Assembly: GCA_029721515.1 (NCBI GenBank)
Contig: CM056567.1
Location: forward strand, 2,906,007-2,970,006
DNA length: 64,000 bases
Direction: 5' to 3'
Source: Synanceia verrucosa
Lineage: Eukaryota > Chordata > Actinopteri > Perciformes > Synanceiidae
This document shows, in pieces, positions 33,741-43,100 of the stretch. The notes below the pieces were generated by a model. The model saw nothing but the letters and a program-made list of their open reading frames with translations, had not been told where the DNA came from and did not search any database. Positions within the stretch are counted from its first letter, which is position 1, and each line of letters opens with the position of its first letter. A program made the translations under genes and the position numbers.

Positions 33741-35221
33741 TCAGTATCAGACTGATTTCCCTCATTTTTACTCTCTTTCTTTCACAATGACATGTTTGCT
33801 ATTTTAGGTACTTGATATTCAAGTTTGACATTTCACTAGATTAACTGATTATTCAAATTAATTGTTGTTTACCAACACTGCCACTGGACATTAAACTCAA
33901 TCAGGACAAGCTTGTTTTAATCCATTAACATTAAAGTGGAGATAGAGAAGGGAGTTAAGAGATGGCACCGAGGAAAAGAGAAATCCCACTGGAGGAAGGA
34001 AAGCGACACGTTTTCTCCTGGAATATTGCTTACGCCAGGAATGGAGTCAGTTAGGAAATCAATATGGAGTCAACAAGGATATATGAAAGCGTTGAGGCTG
34101 ATTGATGATAACAAATTATCTGACTAATCAATATGTCCATCGCTGTTGTTCATGAATTAATCACAGACACAGTCAGAGTCAAGGTAAGGAGTTACTACTC
34201 GTATAGGTGCCTAATTTAAACCAATAAGCATGCATGAACAGAGCGTCACATGGTGCAAAGTCAACGGAACAACAGCGTTTAATAACTTATGATGCTCACA
34301 GTATGTACAGAGCTTAACAGATGTAGACTATATATAAATATATATATACATTTATTATGGGTGAGGATAATGTCGATTGAAGGGTTTAGTATTTTTAGCA
34401 TTAAGCAGCAATACTGTTAATTTAGGACAGCGGTGGCAAACACCTCACACTCTGGATGGTGGGGTAAAATATTTGTTGAGCTCTGTACACAAAGCGGGTC
34501 ATAAATATGCATCTGTGCCTCTGCTGGTGCTGGCAACATATTAAATGTCACTCTATATTTTCATCCCACTTTTATGGCTGGCGAACGCAACAGGAAGTGA
34601 AAGAGACCATCAGTTCAGGGAGGATGTTGTCCTCCTGGTATTTGTGACACATTTGCTCCTACAAAGAAGGGATGCTGGAGAGGATGGAGGTGGTGGGACA
34701 GAGAGCGGGAGGCTAAAAATAAATAAATAAAAAGTGATGGTACTTGCTCTTTCATCCGCTCCTTTACTCCAGTCGCCACGGCAACGTGCCTGGAGGGCAC
34801 TCGAGAGAGGCGTCATCACTGACAAAAACAACATAGAGGCAGACTGAGTGTGAACAAGAGGGAGGAAGTATGGCAGCGGATCCACGACGACCGGCTTCCC
34901 TCTCCTCACCACGACCTTCAGGAGCCCCGACTGGGAAGAGTACCGAACATCCATTAACATCTGGGGGTGGGGGGTTTCGCTTCGAAGTTTTCACTACCAG
35001 TGTGAATATCACTGATATCCCCTCTGAAAAAGAAAAAGGACACTGCTATGAGATATGAAATTGGCAAAGTTAATCAAACCAAGGCTAATGCTTAATATTT
35101 TGAATTAACTGAGCCATTAATAAACTGAGCCTGCTGTTAGGCTACATAGAGCACTTTAACCACCACAGGCCAAATTAAACAGGTTAATTAAAGTCTCCGT
35201 GTTCGCTGTATATCTCTATGA
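33741..35221. other. Intergenic, nothing recognised
   Basis: No exon was recognised. The region 34540-35060 has overlapping frames on both strands without domains; its purine/pyrimidine strand bias accounts for them. Confidence 0.5.

Positions 35222-35253
<32 letters not shown>
35222..35253. repeat. (CA)n microsatellite
   Basis: About 14 CA units, preceded by CACGCA. Confidence 0.96.
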
Positions 35254-35564
35254 TTACTATTCTTCCACCGTCTGTATTAGTTTTCCAATATTAATCCTGG
35301 CTCTAACATTAAGCCCAGATGAATACATCACCCGGAGGGTTTCCAAAAAGGCGTCACCATCTTGGCAGCCTGAAAATTCAAAATACTCACCTGCTAATTA
35401 TTATATGATATGAATGTGTGAAAGGTAAGAACAGAAGGAGTGGAAGTGGTTGCCTTTGTCAAGACCGGAAGGAGTAATAAAGTTTTGTTGTTTTGCACAT
35501 ACAGTATGTGCGCAACAGCTAGTATACAGCAGCTAGTAGCTAGGAGATAGCAACGAGAAGATAG

Positions 35565-36023
35565 TTAACTCATTGTATGCCAGTGCTTTTATAAAACAGA
35601 AAGTACCTTGTTCCAGTGTTTTTGTCCAGTTTGAGTCATATTTCTAGACCCACAGAATATTTTGTACTATGTCTCTGAAAACACTGAATAGCTCAAATGA
35701 AAGAAGAGACTCTCTATTTCATCATGAAAAAAATGTTTGTTTTTACCTTGTTCCATTCTTGTTTTATCAGAGGTAGAGTAGAGGACACTTTCACCAAAAT
35801 CACCACTTTTTGTCCAGATTGTCCAGAGAGTTTGTTTTACTCTCTAATCTCGATCGTCTCCACTTCCTGTTTTGATCTCTGTGGTGTATACCGTCTCTTT
35901 ATGCTCTGACTACATCTCCCAGAAGCCCCAATATTACTCACAGGCTGTGTGAGAGTGCCCTCTTGTGCCTGCTGCCGAAAAAACACTTTGATGTATATAC
36001 ATCAATGGCGCTTAAAGAGTTAA
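35565..36023. mobile_element. TTAA-flanked MITE, copy B (inverted relative to copy A)
   Basis: A 451-bp element at 35569-36019 is bounded by TTAA at 35565-35568 and 36020-36023. Its ends read CTCATTGTATGCC and, on the reverse strand, CTCTTTAAGCGCC. The interior matches copy A (2063-2512) in reverse orientation for essentially its full length, for example TAGTACAAAATATTCTGTGG in copy A against its reverse complement here. A perfect subterminal hairpin (TTGATG 35988-35993, CATCAA 36000-36005) occupies the same place as in copy A. No transposase is encoded. Confidence 0.85.
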
Positions 36024-36104
36024 TAGTAATTAGCAGCGAGCCGGCAGCAGCAATGTAGAACTGTTGCTTGAAATAGTACAAAAACACAATTTATGACAGT
36101 AAAT

Positions 36105-36225
36105 TGTAAAAATTACAGCGAATTACAGCTTGTTTTAGTGTAACACTCTTTAATGCAATCACCCATTGGTCAAAACTTAAAAGAAAATATTCTAGTGTAG
36201 ATTAAAGGAATATTGTCAAGTAGTT
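36105..36225 (+). repeat. Dispersed repeat, second copy of the 33625-33740 sequence
   Basis: TTACAGCGAATTACAGC, GTGTAACACTCTTTAATGCA and GGTCAAAACTT parallel the earlier copy. It begins about 80 bp after the TTAA MITE. Confidence 0.55.
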
Positions 36226-36309
36226 TGTGTGAAGTATTTTCTGTATATTTGTGAGTTTTGTTGACGTCCTGTATGGCTTTCATAGAGCTGTTACAAGTTA
36301 GCAGGAAAT

Positions 36310-36479
36310 GTAATTTTTAGGCATGCACTGATGCGCTTTTTTTTCACTTCCGATACCAATATCTGAGGTTTAGTCTCAACTGATACCGATCAGATATCAA
36401 TACAGAAAAAACAGATATTCTTCAATATTGGAACTGATATCGATACCAAATATCGGATCAATGCATCCCTAGTAATTTT
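36310..36479. mobile_element. hAT-like MITE of 154 bp with perfect 8-bp target duplication
   Basis: The element at 36318-36471 begins TAGGCATGCACTGAT and ends with the inverted ATCAATGCATCCCTA. It is flanked by identical GTAATTTT octamers (36310-36317 and 36472-36479). The interior repeats GATACC/GATATC words (CCGATACCAATATC, ACTGATACCGATCAGATATC, GATATCGATACC). An 8-bp duplication with TAGGG-type ends is the signature of hAT transposons. A family with this GATAC-rich core is, as I recall, widespread in fish. Confidence 0.88.
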
Positions 36480-36924
36480 ATTTTATTATGAAATGTTCTG
36501 TTGATTGAATAAACCAGTGAACGGAGCAGCACAGTTGTTTTTGACCGTTATAGATCCAAATTATTATAAAGAAAACAAAACTGGTCACATGTCGGGTCAT
36601 CCATTCTAACCCCAGTATGACTTGGCTCGTCTGTTTTTTCCTTTGACTCTTTGTCCGTCATTCGTTTATCAAACAGCTTCCTCTTGATTTCTAGCTGGTG
36701 ACAGAGGTTTGGTTCTAATTAGCTGTGATAATGATGAAATGTGTGATAATGAGTCATTTCACAGCCGGCGAGGATTCATGTTTTTTAGCGCTGTGTTTTT
36801 CAAAGAGGAGAATTCACAGTGACTGAATATTATGCACATTTTTACTTTTCAGTTTTAGCTATGAAATATATCTGACTTGTTATTCTATCAGGCTCTGGTG
36901 TTAAAGGTATAGTTCCTCCTCTAA

Positions 36925-37060
36925 AGTCTTGTTCACACTACACGACTTTCAGAGTTGTACTCCCCGTACTGTTCACACTACGCGATCTGTTCTCTGGTCA
37001 GAGTGTTGGGGTGTTACATGAGCGTTCACACCACACAACTCTCCATCAGCAGTGAGGCTG
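36925..37060. repeat. Possible decayed DNA element with GTTCACACTAC repeats
   Basis: GTTCACACTACACGA (36931), GTTCACACTACGCGA (36971) and GTTCACACCACACAA (37024) form three spaced iterations. This resembles a teleost DNA element, but neither boundary could be fixed. Confidence 0.4.
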
Positions 37061-37288
37061 ACTGCCCTACTTGACAACGTGCACTGAGGTCCAGCCAGCT
37101 GCCTCTTGCTAATTCCTTGTTTAATACACATCATTTGCGCACTAGAAAATTGACCAGTCAATGCGCAAGCTTTTCATAGCGAACATGGGCGCGGAGCAGA
37201 ATGCATCCCTCAGGGTTGTTTGTGCGCTACCATGTAGTGAAAGAAGTAAAAGAGAAAAGCAATGGTTCCGTAGGACCATTTCACCAAT

Positions 37289-38157
37289 AGCAGATACGTG
37301 ATAGCAGCAAGCAGCTAGCTCATATCAATTAGCATATGTCAGCTAGCAGATAGGTGATGACAGCTAGCAGATAGACGATAACAGCTAGCATATATCAGCT
37401 AGCAGATAGGAGATAACAGCTAACAGGAGATAGCAGCGAGCAGTTATCAGATAACAGATACAAGTAACAGCTAGCAGATACAGCTAGCAGATAGCAGCAA
37501 GCAGCTAGCCGATAGCAACTAGCATATGTCAGCTAGCAGACAGGAGATAATGCTGCGTACATGTTGTATCGGAAGTCAGGTTTCACAACTGAGAATGACG
37601 TCACGCCCGAGTTGACGGCATTCGAGTAAACAAGTCGGAAAACCAAGATGGATGCCTCTAATGAAAAGTTTGTTGTGCTCGCTCTGTCGGAATGCAGAAA
37701 GCTAATGCAGTAATATGTGGTCCTCGAACACAATTAATAGACACAAAGATGCGGATGCGTTCGTTCGCCAGCATTATTATGTGTGTGGGAAAAACGTTTG
37801 AGTCTATTGCAGGCTGTAACGTATAACGCTACAGGGTGCAAATCCAGGGCGCTGCCATCTTGGATTATGACGTTGTGGTGAAGTCAGGGTAGGTGAAGAA
37901 ATTATGAGTTTATGAGTCGTAAATCCGACTTCGAGGGGCATTTTAGTTGATATTTACGACTCGGAGCTCGTAAATTCCTACTTACGAGGACAACTCAAAC
38001 GCAGCATAACAGCTAGCACATACACGATAGCAGCAAACAGCTAGCTGATAGCAACTAGCATATGTCAGCTAGCAGATAGCAGTAAGCAGCTAGCCGATAG
38101 CAACTAGCATATGTCAGCTAGCAGATAGGAGCTAACAGCTAGCAGATGTCAGCTTGC
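37289..38157 (+). repeat. AGCTAGC-rich tandem array, interrupted by a MITE
   Basis: Two halves (37289-37547 and 38010-38157) are built from short words such as CAGCTAGCAGATAG, GATAGCAACTAGCATATGTC and AGCAAGCAGCTAGCC. The longer string CCGATAGCAACTAGCATATG occurs in both halves, showing they were one array before the element at 37551-38006 inserted. The period is irregular, from about 14 to 45 bp. Confidence 0.85.
37548..38009. mobile_element. PIF/Harbinger-like MITE with TAA target duplication
   Basis: The 456-bp element at 37551-38006 starts TGCTGCGT and ends ACGCAGCA. The inverted similarity continues imperfectly for about 30 bp (shared GTTGT, AAGT and TTTAC/GAG motifs). It is flanked by TAA on both sides (37548-37550, 38007-38009), and 3-bp TWA duplications are typical of PIF/Harbinger elements. 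Inside, a 21-codon frame starts at ATG 37648 (MDASNEKFVVLALSECRKLM) and stops at 37711, possibly a remnant of a coding region. No full transposase is present. Confidence 0.82.
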
Positions 38158-38334
38158 ATTTTAACAAATCTCCCCTTTTATAATGTGGGACCTTTAAAAT
38201 CTGATCCTTCAGCACAGTGAAAACCTGACCATGATTTATTCATGTCCTGTGTTCTCATTAAGAGGATAGCTTCTCTTCTCCACAAACAGAAAAGACACAC
38301 AAAGACACGCGCATGCACGTGTACACGCACAGTG

Positions 38335-38795
38335 CGTGTTTCAGGGGGCGGGGCAGTGATGGACATGTGCGCGCATCTTGGCCAGCAGAAGGCGGGTTCG
38401 TGGCGTCGGTGAGCAGCGCGGAGCTGCTGGAGAGGAGAGACCCGTCCGGCCGATATCCAGCGGCTCTGAAGCGGCTCAGAGAGGAGCAAGAACCGGCCTG
38501 ACCAGTCAGCTGTGAGCACCTCCTCCTCTGAAGCTGGCAAACAAAAGGAGCTGAAAGTGCGCAGAGTCACAAAGTGAACATGTCCAAATGGCTCCTGTCG
38601 CAATGGGATCTGAGTTGAAGAACACGTAACCTCTCAGAAGTCACCTGTGAGTCTTGTTCAGGTAACTTGAAACACGAAAAGGCGTTTTGTGGTGTGGTTT
38701 TTGTTTTGGGGTGTTTTTTGGGGATGTTGTGAACGACGCGCCACCCGGAGGAGCAGCAGGACGAGAGGGGGACCCAGGGCACCGGAACGAGGATT
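38335..38795 (+). promoter_or_regulatory. Putative promoter and 5' leader of the ephrin-A gene
   Basis: GC content and CpG frequency rise sharply against the AT-rich surroundings. A GC box (GGGGGCGGGGC, 38344-38354) suits Sp1/KLF factors. A CTCF-like motif (CCAGCAGAAGGCGGG, 38382-38396) follows. No TATA box was recognised, as is usual for CpG-type promoters. The exact transcription start cannot be placed. Several upstream ATGs occur, including a minimal ATG-TTG-TGA frame at 38724-38732, which would lie in the leader if transcription starts upstream of it. Confidence 0.55.
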
Positions 38796-38905
38796 ATGGC
38801 TCTCGCAAGGTTTTCTCTCAGCCTCATGACGCTGGCGGTGACACACCTGCACCTGTCCAGAGCCAGCGACCGACACGCGGTGTACTGGAACAGCTCCAAC
38901 CTGCT
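38796..38905 (+). CDS. efna3: Ephrin-A (probably ephrin-A3), first coding exon
   Basis: Ephrin-A proteins are GPI-anchored ligands of EphA receptor tyrosine kinases at the cell surface, used in axon guidance and tissue boundary formation. The exon begins at ATG 38796 in a good context (A at -3, G at +4). Residues 1-23 form a hydrophobic signal peptide (MALARFSLSLMTLAVTHLHL...), with likely cleavage near SRA-SD. The start of the receptor-binding domain follows: SDRHAVYWNSSN, the near-invariant ephrin N-terminal motif including an N-glycosylation sequon (NSS). HAVYWNSSN fits ephrin-A3 better than A5/A2 (RYAVYWN) or A1 (RHTVFWN), from remembered sequences. The exon ends at 38905 in phase 2 before a consensus GTAAGT donor. 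Only about 37 codons are present. The receptor-binding, linker and GPI-signal exons were not found and should lie beyond 64000. Membership of the ephrin-A family is firm; the A3 subtype and a/b duplicate are less certain. Confidence 0.85.
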
Positions 38906-38911
38906 GTAAGT
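38906..38911 (+). other. Splice donor of ephrin-A exon 1
   Basis: GTAAGT matches the vertebrate donor consensus. Reading through without splicing meets TAA at 38907-38909 immediately, which supports exon termination here. Confidence 0.88.
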
Positions 38912-39298
38912 GACCACGACGAATTAACTTCTTTCATCTTAGTAGATGCACACCTGTGCTGCTCACCTCATCTCCTCCTCATTTCACTCCATTAGCATGA
39001 TTTCCTCCCATCAACCTGCAACCCTTTTCAGAAATGTCCTTGTTTTCCATCTAATCAGAGCAAAGTGTTCCTCTGCTCCCTGCATGCACCCTGCTTACTC
39101 CACAAATAGATATCTATATGTATATTGTGTATTTTTTTAAATTTCACTTTCAGGTCATCTCCTGCATCATAATAATGCCTCATTCAAGCAGCTGTCATGT
39201 CTCTGTAACCTGTTTGTGTTAAAACTCAAAATGCATGAAACTTGCATAAATCTGAGTTGGGACGCCGGCTATAAATAAATACGCTGGCCTCACATTAA

Positions 39299-39325
39299 TG
39301 CACACACACACACACACACACACAC
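39299..39325. repeat. (CA)n microsatellite in intron 1
   Basis: About 13 CA units, roughly 400 bp downstream of the exon 1 donor. Confidence 0.95.
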
Positions 39326-40019
39326 TTGAGTGTATCCTTGGCTGCAGGGAGGCAGCTTAGCTCAGGTGAGCTCCTCTCTACCTGTGAAGCCGGCTCTCTG
39401 TGGGGCTCAGATCGATGTGGATCCTCCTGCCTTTGTCCTCTCATTAGCCAACAGTGAATCCATCTTTCTCACATCTTTTATCTGCCTCTTCCCCCCCACC
39501 TTCCTCCTCCTCCTCTGTCCATTTGTATGCACCTCAGCCTCGGGTCTCTGCTATCGCCTCTCTGTATCTCATACTTGGTTATTTTCTTATTTTTGTCTCG
39601 CCAGCCGGCCTGTCCCCCTCAATTCCCTTTTCCCTGCATCTCATTACCATCTGCTCCTGGTCCCTACAGTAGATGATTGGAATTAGAAATTGTATGGAAG
39701 TCATCTGATTGTGTTTGGACACCGGGGTAATTGGAATATTTGAGCGTTTCCTCGAGTCAAACAGTCAGAAACCTGCTGTAAAACCTGGTGGACGCCAAGG
39801 TGGTGGTGATGCTGATGCTGCTGCAGCGCTGTCACTTCCTCATTCAACCTGGCCTCTCAGGGAGGCGTATAGATAGCACGACACAAGGACGCATTTTAGC
39901 GGTTTCTCACCACGTCGATGTTCACAGGTTCAGGCAGGAAAACCACTGTAGTTAGTTTGAGGAAACATCACGGATGAGTTTAAAATAAGAACAGAAACTA
40001 AGCCAAACTTGTACAGAAA

Positions 40020-40185
40020 CAGCAAAACGCAACTGGGACTGCGACTAACTTCACTTTCATATCGATTAATCTGTCACTTATATTATTCTATTCATGTAGA
40101 ATAACAGATAAACATGTTCAAATGTGGATCAGTGTGATATCTGATCGATTAATCAATTAATTGTTGTGGCTCTAAACATGTCTAG
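40020..40185. repeat. Dispersed repeat family 2 related, short copy
   Basis: Begins GGGACTGCGACTAACTTCAC with ATCGATTAATCTGTCAC, and ends GATCGATTAATCAATTAATT followed by GTTGTGGCTCTAAAC. Ends of the GCAACTAA...TTGTTGC type with ATCGATTAAT words are characteristic of family 2. The middle is deleted. Confidence 0.5.
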
Positions 40186-43100
40186 AGAAAACAAGTTTTT
40201 ATGTCACTAACTAAACTAAATTTACAAAATGGTATGGTGGATCGACCACAGCATCTCCTGGTTCAAAGTCTGGTGTTTGTTTACCTTTTTCTTGTTTCAT
40301 CTTTTTACGATGACACACTCTACCTGTAGTATTTCTAATACTCTCATGTGTTTACACTGCAGTCAGGACAGGACACAGCGTAGAAATGACACGTGGAAAT
40401 CAAGAAAGGTGTTCTTATTGTGCTCTAAACACCTGGAGCGTTACGATTCATTCACCTTCAGTCGTTCAGGATTGTTTCAGATTAATGGGTGCACCTGATC
40501 CTGTTAGTGTGACATGAATAGAGAAGTGGTACATTAGCTGATATTTTTTTAAGTGTCACAGTCGGTGTGAGTCCTGTCTGTCAGTTTTAATTAGAGCTCT
40601 GTCTGAGATGAGGTAGCTCATTCGTTGCAGCGTTGGCACATTTTGTGGCTTTAAATTGACATTTATGTGTTAAAGTGACAAATACGTGTTGGTATTAATG
40701 AATTCAGACTGCAGTGAGAGAGTGCAGGTGTGGGTCTACATGCCTCCGTGTGCAAAACCTCCACTGTGAGAGACAAAACTCTAAAATAATGCAAAAATTG
40801 ACCCAGTTTGCAGGTAGCAGACGAATCCTTAGAGGCTACAGCGAGAATACTGATGGCCATCAAGATTTAAAAGGCCCCAGGCTCAGGGCCACTTCAGCCG
40901 GCTGAAGGCCTCGATTGTTCAGCGATGCGGCGCCTTCCTACATCAGGACACAAACTCAGGAGGGAAGAAGCAAAGAGAAAACCAAATGCCTTTCGGTCCG
41001 GACTGTTCCGCCCTCGAGCGCCGCATTTAGCGCAGATGGTTGGCTGCAGGATGTGGGATCACTCGGGAAGCCGTCACTTTTTATGGTTATGTGCAGCTAG
41101 AAATGTGTCGCTGTGCTGTGTTGGGAATCAAAAAGTCTGGGAGTCTTTTTCTGAGGTAAACAGCGATTTATTAGAGCGTTTTCCTCGGACACTTTGAAGC
41201 AAGATGTCTTGATTATCAGAGGAAAAAGCTCAGAGTGCTTTGATTACACCTCGGTCCGTCACAATTGCTCCCCCCCTCGCAATTAGAAAGTGTTGCTCTC
41301 AGCTTCCTCTCAGCGGTGCGCCGTGGCCGACTCGTTACAGATGTCCCCGCTAATGGCTGACTGAGGCAGGAAAAACACTCACGCAGGCCATTAAATCATC
41401 TCGCATCTGAGGCCGTCTGCCAATTAGAGGGGGAGATGTGGAACATCTTTCGAGCGAGCGATGCACTGCGGTAGCTTCGGCGTCCTGCGAACACGCCACC
41501 TCCCCCCCCAACCAGGTGTTTGGCCTCGCCGCTCCGATGTGCCGCGTTTCCATAATTGGGAAACCCTGTGTCAGCGTGATCAAAACAACAATGCCGCCCA
41601 CGAGTCACACTGCGTCTGCCGATGCTCGCGGCGTAGCGGGGCGCCAGAGTAAAAAGCGAGTTTGTTAAATCGCCGTTCCATCGGCTGCTCGGTGAGTCCG
41701 TTTTGTGGCTGAGTTACAGATCAGCAGGTTTCTGTCTGAGGGGGGGAAAAAAGCAATCCTCACACACCATATCTGGTGCTGCAAAACAAATTATCACCTT
41801 GACAAATAGCCTCCCTGTGAGTTGGAGGTGCAGAGGCCCCCATGATCAATGTGGAGTCGAGGTGGCGTCTCACTCAACAAGCTCATTAACCAGCAGGTCG
41901 GTCAGTGTGGGGAGCTGGGTACCCCCTGACGCCCTCCAGGGAAAGGTTTTCAGATATTTAGTGGCAGTAAAGGGGAATTGTTGCTGAGGAAATGAAGATA
42001 GTAACGTGGAGGGAAAGAGATGCAAAGCGTGAAGGATGTTACTGCAGGGAAGAGGTGGACATAATGGAGAGATCTGAATGAGAAAGCTGGAAAGAGAGAA
42101 GAAGAAGGCCAGGGAAAGATTGATTGAGTCTGCAGAAAGTCAGGGAAGGTGAAAGTGAGCGTTTTTTTTTTTGTTGTTTTTTTTAAATCAGATGTGGAAG
42201 TTGGCTTATTTGGCGTCAAACGTGTTGCAGCAGCTGTTTCCTGTCGAGGTGATTCCCTCAGGTGTTGATCCGTGCTAATGTGGACGCTGGCCGGGTCATC
42301 CATGTGGATGGATGCTCAGAGACAATCGCTGAGCGCCGCTCACCTGGACAACATGGAGACAAGCCCATGTGATACCTGATTACATGCACGCTCTCGGCTT
42401 TCTCTGCAATTTTACACATGAACGCTCCTCATCCAGAGCAGCAGATCAGCGCGTCGTGTTCAGCGAGAACGCCGCTGATTGAAAAGTACAAATTGACCTT
42501 TTATATGTTTTTGAATTAAGCATGTTCCTCCAGCTGCAATGAAGGATTTCCTCTTCTCCAACTATCCAAGTTGTTGTTGAACATTTGAGCGCTTTGCACT
42601 CTCCATCAGATCCAGACATCCTGGAGATTAGTTTGACAAACGGCGCTTTTAAACGGATAGTTAACTTGGCGTTATCACCCAGCTTCATTATGCTGTGGCT
42701 CTGCAGCACCAGCTCACAACTTATTGGTCTGCTGAGCGGCGTGCCAGCCATTTTTAGCTCGTACGAGTCGGCTATGAGTCACATAAATGGACGGAGAAAC
42801 ACCGAAAGGAGGTTTAATGGCTCGTATGGATCCAGCAGCGAGCGAGCGGATCAATACATTTATATGGTATGGAGAGGTGAACGGACCCTGGCTGAGCAAA
42901 AAATACACTACAAGTTTGCTTTTTGAGCAACGATCAATCAGTCAGGCTGCATCAGGTGATCAATGTCCAAATGCATTTTTAATTGGATTTCACAGTGTCA
43001 GTAAATTTCCATGAAGCATCGGCAGCTCGGGAAGCTCAGATGAAGTATCGCCTTGGAACAGGATTGATTATTATGGGCTTGTCAGTCACTGCTGCCGGGT

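Noticed and set aside
38687..38995. 102-codon + frame overlapping the ephrin exon
   Set aside because: It is in a different phase (38687 is frame 2, the ephrin ATG is frame 0), runs through the splice donor, and has no domain.
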